Positions 1 through 5,105 of a stretch of 5,834 nucleotides of DNA are shown here, one piece after another. Numbering within the stretch: the first letter of the stretch is position 1; each line of letters opens with the position of its first letter. This DNA comes from Siphonobacter sp047605205 (GTDB lineage: Bacteria > Bacteroidota > Bacteroidia > Cytophagales > Spirosomataceae): assembly GCA_047605205.1 (NCBI GenBank), contig JASGGE010000185.1, positions 1-5,834 on the forward strand, given 5' to 3'. The notes under the pieces are model-generated. The model worked only from the letters and a program-made list of their open reading frames with translations. It had not been told where the DNA came from and searched no databases. The position numbers and the translations under genes were made by a program.

Positions 1-60
1 TTCGAACCCCAAACCTTCTGATCCGTAGTCAGATGCTCTATCCAATTGAGCTACGCAACC
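1..60 (-). tRNA. tRNA-Arg (anticodon ACG), 3' part cut by window edge
   Basis: Read on the minus strand from position 60, the sequence folds as a tRNA. It has a 7-nt acceptor strand GGTTGCG, then TA (positions 8-9), a D-arm with stem GCTC/GAGC, and an anticodon arm TCTGA-CTACGGA-TCAGA with a perfect 5-bp stem. A 5-nt variable loop follows, then T-stem strand TGGGG and the start of the T-loop, TTCGAA. The 7-nt anticodon loop CTACGGA places ACG at positions 34-36. This reads CGU and, after A34-to-inosine editing, other CGN arginine codons. The 3' half of the T-arm, the 3' acceptor strand and any CCA lie beyond the left edge. A strong promoter sits upstream at 109-139. Confidence 0.95.
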
Positions 61-108
61 GGGTTCCTTTCAGGGTTTTGTAATTTCTTAACTGCCCGAT
101 TGGGAATG

Positions 109-139
109 CAAAAGTAGTGTTTCCCTGTATGTTTGTCAA
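109..139 (-). promoter_or_regulatory. Bacteroidota-type sigma promoter driving the tRNA-Arg gene
   Basis: On the minus strand, TTG (139-137, in the context TTGAC) is followed by exactly 20 bases and then TACTTTTG (116-109). This is a full match to the published Bacteroidota housekeeping pattern: TTG near -33 and TAnnTTTG near -7, with a spacer of about 19-21. Transcription would start near 100-104, leaving a leader of about 40 nt before the mature tRNA 5' end at 60. It lies in the gap between the tRNA and the stop codon of the NlpC/P60 gene (170), so the tRNA is probably transcribed independently of the upstream operon. Confidence 0.75.
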
Positions 140-169
140 GGAATATAACTGCCTTTTTTTGAAATTATT

Positions 170-1306
170 TTACTGTGGACTGAGTCTCAGGGTATTTTGA
201 TAGTTATTTAAAACACGTTTGCTACGTAAATATCGGTTTACATTATAGTCATCGTAATTCTCTGCCTTGGGGTCAACACTACCGATTTGCACGTAGTTGG
301 AAGAATGGATAAACTGATTGTTCCCAATCCACATTGCTACGTGTACGACCTTTTCGGAACCGTCGTCGTTTTTCTTGCCAAAGAAAAGCAGGTCACCTGG
401 ATGCAAGTTTTGCCATTGTTTGGTTTCGTCTACTAACTCACCTGAATGTACCTGTTGAGAGGCATCACGTGGTAATACTACGCCATTCAGAAAATAAACC
501 GTTTTCGTAAAGCCGCTGCAATCTACGCCTTTAAATGAGGTGCCGCCCCAAAGGTAGGGCAATCCCATGAGGCGTTTTGAGGTGCTGACCAGTGAATTTT
601 CGCTAATTTTAAGGGAGGCTAGCCATTCATTATAGAAACGGGTATCCCTTTTGCGAATAAAAGCCTTGCGTCCGTCGGGATAGGCTACTTCGTAGAAATC
701 TTTTCGCTCTCCTTTATATTCGACCAGATTCCCCGCTACAAGATCAGAAACGGTTTGGCTTTCTGTATTGGGTTCACTGTAGGAGAAACCATAGGGCGAT
801 AAATAGATCAGTTTACGAACCTTTTGCCAGTTTTCAGCTTTTGCTGGTGTTACCAGGTGAATGGCTCCCTGGTCTACCCAGGCAATGTATTGGTCAGGTG
901 TTTGCACACGGTACCAGCCGTTATCCAGCTCATACACGGTTAATGGTGTTCCTAAAAGAGCCTGAGTGGCCAGTTCAGCGGAGTGTTTTGGAGCCGTACG
1001 TATATTGCAAACAGATACGCTAACAATCGCCTGTGTTTTTTCGCCTAGCGAAGCGTCGGGCAGGTTTCTGATTTCATCTGTAATTGTCTGTCCGTTCAAA
1101 TGATCCAGTAATTCCTGATGAGCTTCGGGAAGATTGGTTTTGCCAGTTAAGTGCCCATCCGGGCTTAACGCCACCTCGAAAATGGCCGTACGTTTATCCG
1201 GAGCATATTTTTTCTGTATGCTGGTAATTACCTCATTCATAGGGTTATTCTGGGTAAATGCTGAATGAATGGTCAGGAGCAATCCTAACGTAAGCAGGTA
1301 TTTCAT
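170..1306 (-). CDS. Secreted SH3b-NlpC/P60 murein peptide endopeptidase (YkfC-like)
   Basis: The product is 378 aa. Residues 1-18 look like a Sec signal peptide (Lys2, hydrophobic core, A-F-T before Gln19), so it should act in the periplasm or be lipid-free secreted. Two bacterial SH3-like segments lie at about 92-152 (with the NIR motif) and 162-225. A C-terminal NlpC/P60 cysteine peptidase domain follows at about 235-365. The catalytic triad is visible: Cys263 in VDCSGF, His322 in VVHVAMWIG and His334 in QFIHSS. The PYLWGGTS and HPGDLLFF motifs typical of the family are present. This order matches gamma-D-glutamyl-L-diamino acid endopeptidases of the YkfC type, which release L-Ala-gamma-D-Glu from murein peptides. 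Asp281 in LPRDAS sits where YkfC binds the free L-Ala amino group. The gene is last in an operon with a dipeptide epimerase, which supports this activity. The start is ATG without a clear Shine-Dalgarno, usual for the phylum. The family call is firm; exact peptide specificity is inferred. Confidence 0.93.
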   Translation of the reverse strand: MKYLLTLGLLLTIHSAFTQNNPMNEVITSIQKKYAPDKRTAIFEVALSPDGHLTGKTNLPEAHQELLDHLNGQTITDEIRNLPDASLGEKTQAIVSVSVCNIRTAPKHSAELATQALLGTPLTVYELDNGWYRVQTPDQYIAWVDQGAIHLVTPAKAENWQKVRKLIYLSPYGFSYSEPNTESQTVSDLVAGNLVEYKGERKDFYEVAYPDGRKAFIRKRDTRFYNEWLASLKISENSLVSTSKRLMGLPYLWGGTSFKGVDCSGFTKTVYFLNGVVLPRDASQQVHSGELVDETKQWQNLHPGDLLFFGKKNDDGSEKVVHVAMWIGNNQFIHSSNYVQIGSVDPKAENYDDYNVNRYLRSKRVLNNYQNTLRLSPQ

Positions 1307-1356
1307 TTGGAAGGGTTCAAGCGGGTTTTGCTTTATACGAAAATACGATTTACCTC

Positions 1357-2424
1357 TTAATGTGCTAAACAGGCCGACGCGATTTGTCGTAGGTCGGACT
1401 CCGTATGTAAGCTGCTAATGACCAGACGGGTAATGGCGGGATCATGGGGGCCAGGGTAGGGGAAACAGGCCGTTAAAATGTTTTGTTCAATTAAAAATTC
1501 GTGCAATCCCGGTTGTGCCGTTGTAAAGGCTGGATAGCGTTCGGCCCAGTGAAACGCAGCCAGGCCAGCTCCTAATTGCTTTGTGAATGATTCCACATTT
1601 TGCAATAGTTTGTGATGAGCTGACTTATATAAATCGAAGGAATGAACCATTGCCCATAAATAAGCCGGACTGGAAGGACTGCTTCCACTAAACATTGAAA
1701 AATGGCGTATAGAGGCTAATAGATGCTTTGGCCCCAGAATAATACCAGCCGGAATACCCATAGCCTTATTAAGCGAAGCAACCCCGATTAAGGTAACCTG
1801 ATCGGGTGGCCGGAGGGTTGAAAAAATACCTTTGCCATCACCAAAAATGCCTAGTCCGTGTGAATCGTCTATGACCAGGATTATTTCTTTGTCGGTGGGT
1901 AACTCCTGGATCCATCGAAAAGGAATCGTCGAGGTATGGGGTGAACCCACGGAATCTGTAACGATGATAATGCGTCTGGCTGACGTTTGGGCGATACGTT
2001 CGGGTAAGGCGGTAAACCATTTCTCGTAAGTTTCTGATGTTGGAAAGAAAGCTTTGCCCCGAATAGCCGGATGGGCGTTCGGAGCATAAAAGTAGGTAGC
2101 TTCCGTTTGGGCCAGCCATTTCATTACAATTTGCCCGGCTAACATACCCGAAGAAACGGTCAGGGCGGCTGGGGCTCCCATCCACTGGGCAATGGCACTC
2201 TCGGCTTCATCGTATACCTTCAAACGCAGGGTGTTATTACGGGAGCTTCCCCAGTTGGTGCCTACGCGTTGAAGACCTTCCATAATTCGTTCGACAAACG
2301 CTGGATTTTTACTCATTCCCAGATAAGATGTACCACTACACCAGAGAAACTCCCGGTTATCGATTTCGACGGTGCGGCCCGGGAGTTCAGTTGTGTAAAA
2401 GGTATCAGGGGTATGCTGAATCAT
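1357..2424 (-). CDS. PLP-dependent alpha-oxoamine synthase-like / class I-II aminotransferase-fold enzyme
   Basis: The product is a 355-aa cytosolic fold-type I PLP enzyme. Residues expected of the alpha-oxoamine synthase group (BioF, Kbl, serine palmitoyltransferase) are visible. They are a cofactor-stacking His118 (NAHPAIRG), Asp186 and His189 in VIDDSHGLGIFG (BioF has DDAHG), and the Schiff-base Lys220 in ASLNKAMGIPAG. The SSGMLAG segment near 91-97 should bind the cofactor phosphate. It is shorter than typical BioF or Kbl (about 385-400 aa), lacks most of their N-terminal helix, and its Lys motif differs from the usual GTxGKAxG, so the reaction cannot be assigned. Its ATG overlaps the stop of the epimerase gene as ATGA, implying translational coupling. 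The endopeptidase gene follows 50 bp downstream. Context suggests a role with products of L-Ala-Glu dipeptide salvage, but that is inference. BioF, serine palmitoyltransferase or a plain aminotransferase remain possible. Confidence 0.85.
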   Translation of the reverse strand: MIQHTPDTFYTTELPGRTVEIDNREFLWCSGTSYLGMSKNPAFVERIMEGLQRVGTNWGSSRNNTLRLKVYDEAESAIAQWMGAPAALTVSSGMLAGQIVMKWLAQTEATYFYAPNAHPAIRGKAFFPTSETYEKWFTALPERIAQTSARRIIIVTDSVGSPHTSTIPFRWIQELPTDKEIILVIDDSHGLGIFGDGKGIFSTLRPPDQVTLIGVASLNKAMGIPAGIILGPKHLLASIRHFSMFSGSSPSSPAYLWAMVHSFDLYKSAHHKLLQNVESFTKQLGAGLAAFHWAERYPAFTTAQPGLHEFLIEQNILTACFPYPGPHDPAITRLVISSLHTESDLRQIASACLAH

Positions 2425-3437
2425 CGTAATAAGCGGGCTCCCGTACCATTTTCCTTGGCGTAGTACACTGTACCATATTCGATGGTCACACCAGTAGACA
2501 GGTCATCGTCCACCAGAAGAATGCCATCCATATCTACGTAGTCCAGTAAAGGCAGTAAATGGGCAATGGCTGAACACCCAATATTAGATTCGGTCATGCA
2601 GCCAACCATTACTTTCAGGCCTAATTTGCGGGCATGGGCAATCATCCGGCGGGCGGGGGTAAGGCCGCCACATTTCATCAGCTTAATATTAATACCATGA
2701 AAGAACCCATAGCACCGGGCTACGTCGGCCTCTACAATACAGCTTTCATCTGCAATCAGTGGTAAGGCCGATTCTTCATATACCTTTTTCATACCTTCCC
2801 AGTTCGTGGCTTTCATCGGTTGTTCGATGAATTCAACGCCTAGTTCTTTTAAAGCATAAGAATTGGTAATGGTTTCTTCAACATCCCAGGCCGTATTGGC
2901 ATCAACCCGAAAGATGGCTTCGGTATGTTTCCGTAATTCTCTGACGATCTGAATATCTTCTTTCGTGCCCAGTTTAATTTTGTAAAGCGGGAAAGGTACT
3001 TCCTGCATCTTATCAACCATTTTTTCAATGGTATCAATGCCAATGGTATAGTCGGTAATGGGGTTATGAGAAGGATCAAGGCCCCATACTTCATATAGAG
3101 GTTTGCCTAGTTTTTTGGCATACAGGTCATTATAGGCAACGTCTAAAGCACAGAGAGCAAATGGATGTTCGTCCCGAAGGTGGGGTTCAATGAACTCATA
3201 AAAAGCCTCTGGTGTGCCGTCTCGGTATGATTCAATCATGGAGCGAACGGCTTCGAGCTGGGCGGTCATGCCTTTAATAGAAACTCCGTAATAGCGGGTT
3301 TCAGTGGCTTCGCCGTAGCCTGAAAAGCCTGCGTCACGAAGCTCAACAATCAGGGTAGGCTGTTCCGAACGCGTTTCATGCGTAATGGTAAACGGATGAC
3401 GCAATCGCAGGGTGTGTGTGTGAAGAAGAAGTTCCAA
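2421..3437 (-). CDS. L-Ala-D/L-Glu (dipeptide) epimerase, enolase superfamily
   Basis: This is an enolase-superfamily enzyme of the muconate-lactonizing subgroup that epimerizes L-Ala-D-Glu to L-Ala-L-Glu in murein peptide salvage. Numbered from the TTG start at 3437 (338 aa), the base-catalyst motif YKIKLG gives Lys153 and Lys155. The metal ligands are Asp179 (RVDAN), Glu205 (IEQP) and Asp230 (ADES), and the second acid/base Lys252 lies in NIKLMKCGG. The C-terminal GCMTES and DMDG segments are typical of dipeptide epimerases. Start choice: the frame is open to an ATG at 3530 (369 aa), with another ATG at 3497, but that adds 31 residues not expected in the family. A TTG at 3437 gives MELLLHTHTL, where related proteins begin. 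It is the first gene of a three-gene operon and overlaps the PLP-enzyme gene by 4 bp. Family and active site are clear; dipeptide preference is inferred from the neighbouring endopeptidase. Confidence 0.92.
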   Translation of the reverse strand: MELLLHTHTLRLRHPFTITHETRSEQPTLIVELRDAGFSGYGEATETRYYGVSIKGMTAQLEAVRSMIESYRDGTPEAFYEFIEPHLRDEHPFALCALDVAYNDLYAKKLGKPLYEVWGLDPSHNPITDYTIGIDTIEKMVDKMQEVPFPLYKIKLGTKEDIQIVRELRKHTEAIFRVDANTAWDVEETITNSYALKELGVEFIEQPMKATNWEGMKKVYEESALPLIADESCIVEADVARCYGFFHGINIKLMKCGGLTPARRMIAHARKLGLKVMVGCMTESNIGCSAIAHLLPLLDYVDMDGILLVDDDLSTGVTIEYGTVYYAKENGTGARLLR

Positions 3438-3476
3438 GTCGGTATAGAAGTGTAATGAGTCAATATAGAAATGTAA
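3435..3476 (-). repeat. Two imperfect 21-bp tandem repeats at the epimerase start
   Basis: On the minus strand, two adjacent 21-nt units (3476-3456 and 3455-3435) share 16 of 21 bases. They start TTACATTTCTATA and TTACACTTCTATA. The second unit ends in the proposed TTG start codon. If translation began at 3530 instead, they would encode LHFYIDS and LHFYTDL. The first unit contains TACATTTC (3475-3468), one base from the Bacteroidota -7 element TAnnTTTG, but no TTG lies at the right distance upstream. The repeat may be a duplication in the leader or a regulator site; function is unknown. Confidence 0.5.
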
Positions 3477-3720
3477 CTTTTTGAAGAGGAATGCCATCTG
3501 GATATACGTAATGAAAGGCAGGTTCCTCAATCAGAAAGTTCGACAAAATTGTGCATTTTTACGTAATGACGATTATTTATAGGGCCGATCCTGAAAATAT
3601 TATATTCCTTCTTTTTGATGTTCTGTTTCAGGAGCACCTGAAAATGATGAGAAAACGTTACAACCTCTAATTCCCAGCTAATATATATGTTTTATAATTC
3701 TGCCAAACGGTAACTAACGA
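3438..3720. promoter_or_regulatory. Divergent intergenic region with short direct repeats and a palindrome
   Basis: This gap separates the minus-strand salvage operon from the plus-strand EEP gene (3438 if the TTG start is right, 3531 if the first ATG is used). It must hold the promoters for both. It contains a 10-bp direct repeat TACGTAATGA at 3505-3514 and 3560-3569 (55 bp apart). It also has an inverted repeat TTTCAGG-AGCA-CCTGAAA at 3626-3643, whose right arm plus AT (CCTGAAAAT) recurs at 3590-3598. I found no full match to TTG-N19-21-TAnnTTTG in either direction. TATGTTTT at 3686-3693 is a possible weak -7 element for the EEP gene, without a TTG upstream. Confidence 0.4.
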
Positions 3721-4683
3721 GTGAAAACATCCACGATTTCTATATCCCAGAAAACTAAAAAGCGTATCGGTATTGTTGAATTAGGTTTGTTAGTAAGTGT
3801 TTGGGGTTTGCTGTTGGTAAGCCTTATCGGAAGACTTGGTCAGTATTTTTATCTATTCGAATTGTTCAGCCATTTTGCCGTTCAGTGTTTAGCTGCGGGT
3901 ATAATCCTTTTGCCCATAACGTTGGTGATGCGGAGCCCGTTAAGTATCCTAACCGCTGCTGCCATTGCGATTAATGCCTGGCAGGTTATTCCCTGGATAA
4001 TGCCTAAAAGCCAGGTAATTAATCAACGGGCAGATTTACGTGTAATGCATACCAATGTACTATTTACGAATACCGATTGTCAGAAAGATATTAAAATTAT
4101 TAAACAACAAAACCCTGATATTCTTTTGGTTGCTGAGGCTACGCCATCTTTCTTCCAGGCATTTCGTAAAAATCTGCATCAACAGTATCCTTACGAATAC
4201 ATTGTGTATGCAAAGTCACATTGCTATATGTTGATTGGTAGCCGTACGCCGCTGACGGTTTTTCATGAGGCGGTACGGGCAAATCGTATGCTACATGTAC
4301 GTACTCGTATAAAAGGGAAAGAAATTGCGATTGTGTCCGTTCATCCTCGGACACCCTTGTTTGCTTCCTGGTATGCCATTCGTAATAATCGCTTGAAAGG
4401 TGCTTTTCAGGAAGCGAAGCAGGAAACCTTACCAACCATTCTGGCGGGCGACTTTAATATTAGTGTCTTTTCGCCGGTATATCAGTCGTTTATGGCTGAA
4501 ACGGGGCTTGACGCCGCCCGTAAGGGCTTTGGTATTGCTCCGACCTACCGGAATGGTTATGGTCCATTCATGATTCCAATTGACCATATTTTAACGAAAG
4601 GATTTAAAACCAGTAATTTTTATACGCTGGATATGCCTGGCTCGGATCATAAGGCGGTTGTGGCTGATTTGAAACTTGATTAG
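3721..4683 (+). CDS. Membrane-anchored endonuclease/exonuclease/phosphatase (EEP) domain protein
   Basis: The product is 320 aa. Three hydrophobic segments at about residues 17-37, 43-69 and 73-94 anchor it in the inner membrane, and an EEP-fold catalytic domain follows from about 105 to 320. Expected metal and catalytic positions are present: Asn112 (MHTNV), Glu139 (ILLVAEA), His208 (VSVHPRTP), Asp244 and Asn246 (LAGDFNIS), Asp288-His289 (PIDHIL) and Asp309-His310 (GSDHKAVV). The enzyme should therefore be an active Mg-dependent phosphodiesterase or phosphatase. With three N-terminal helices the domain most likely faces the periplasm, an architecture like VanJ-type proteins linked to teicoplanin resistance; a nuclease role is also possible. 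The start is GTG at 3721: an in-frame TAA lies at 3715-3717 and the next ATG is only at codon 70, inside the second helix. The gene is divergent from the salvage operon and stands alone. The substrate is unknown. Confidence 0.88.
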   Translation: MKTSTISISQKTKKRIGIVELGLLVSVWGLLLVSLIGRLGQYFYLFELFSHFAVQCLAAGIILLPITLVMRSPLSILTAAAIAINAWQVIPWIMPKSQVINQRADLRVMHTNVLFTNTDCQKDIKIIKQQNPDILLVAEATPSFFQAFRKNLHQQYPYEYIVYAKSHCYMLIGSRTPLTVFHEAVRANRMLHVRTRIKGKEIAIVSVHPRTPLFASWYAIRNNRLKGAFQEAKQETLPTILAGDFNISVFSPVYQSFMAETGLDAARKGFGIAPTYRNGYGPFMIPIDHILTKGFKTSNFYTLDMPGSDHKAVVADLKLD

Positions 4684-5105
4684 TTTTTAGTTTTTGAATA
4701 TCGAAACGTCCATTCTTTGCATTTCTGTCGGGTTATGTGTTTCTCTTCCGCAAAGCTTCCATTGTCCCACAGAAGAATTAAATGGTTGAATTGAGAATAA
4801 AAAAGGCTATACGTAAAAAGTAAAAGAGTGTTACCTTTAGTAAAAAAACGGATAATGACACCGGCAATTAATTACCTGAAGGGTTTTAGGTTATTGAAGT
4901 AATAAACATCGGTCCGTAGTCTTTACATACTATAAGGTATCAGAAACCTTCGTTCTGGCGAATACTTGCGGGAATCTGGTATAGGGGCTTGGTCAATGTT
5001 TTTACAAAGTTGCGTAACTACCTCTGTTTCATGCCGGAAAAGGATATTTTGCTGTTTGGTGACTACTCAAAATGTTTTTCAATTTTTAGGTATTAACTTG
5101 TCCTC
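4684..5105. other. 422-bp intergenic stretch without a convincing gene
   Basis: The region is AT-rich with only very short reading frames. A small hairpin AAGGT-7 nt-ACCTT lies at 4934-4950. No strong terminator hairpin follows the EEP stop. Two weak promoter-like pairs point toward the desaturase gene. One is TTG (4894... ending 4896)-N20-TAGTCTTT (4917-4924). The other is TTG (5056-5058)-N21-CAATTTTT (5080-5087), which would leave a leader of only about 12 nt. Neither is a full match to the Bacteroidota consensus. A 37-codon frame (4996-5109) that ends in an ATGA overlap with the desaturase start is described under findings but not called as a gene. Confidence 0.5.

Noticed and set aside
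841..1023. Plus-strand 60-codon open frame opposite the endopeptidase gene
   Set aside because: It lies wholly antisense to a well-supported NlpC/P60 gene and its translation has no family features.
1838..2185. Minus-strand 115-codon frame, plus shorter ones at 1881-2087 (minus) and 1832-2029 (plus)
   Set aside because: All are out-of-frame shadows inside the PLP-enzyme gene, whose own frame carries the conserved active-site motifs.
2269..2463. Plus-strand 64-codon frame across the epimerase/PLP-enzyme junction
   Set aside because: It is antisense to two overlapping, well-supported genes and its sequence is low in recognisable features.
2849..3094. Minus-strand 81-codon frame inside the epimerase gene
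   Set aside because: It is an alternative frame of the epimerase coding sequence; the epimerase frame contains the KxK and metal-ligand motifs.
3481..3567. Minus-strand frame that reads a short peptide upstream of the epimerase (from TTG near 3545)
   Set aside because: It is under 30 codons, has no start signal or similarity, and overlaps the likely leader region.
4139..4435. Minus-strand 98-codon frame opposite the EEP gene
   Set aside because: It is antisense to the catalytic domain and has no domain or start signal of its own.
4684..4700. Possible terminator after the EEP gene (repeated TTTTTAG/TTTTTGA)
   Set aside because: T-runs are present but no GC-rich stem precedes them, so an intrinsic terminator is not supported.
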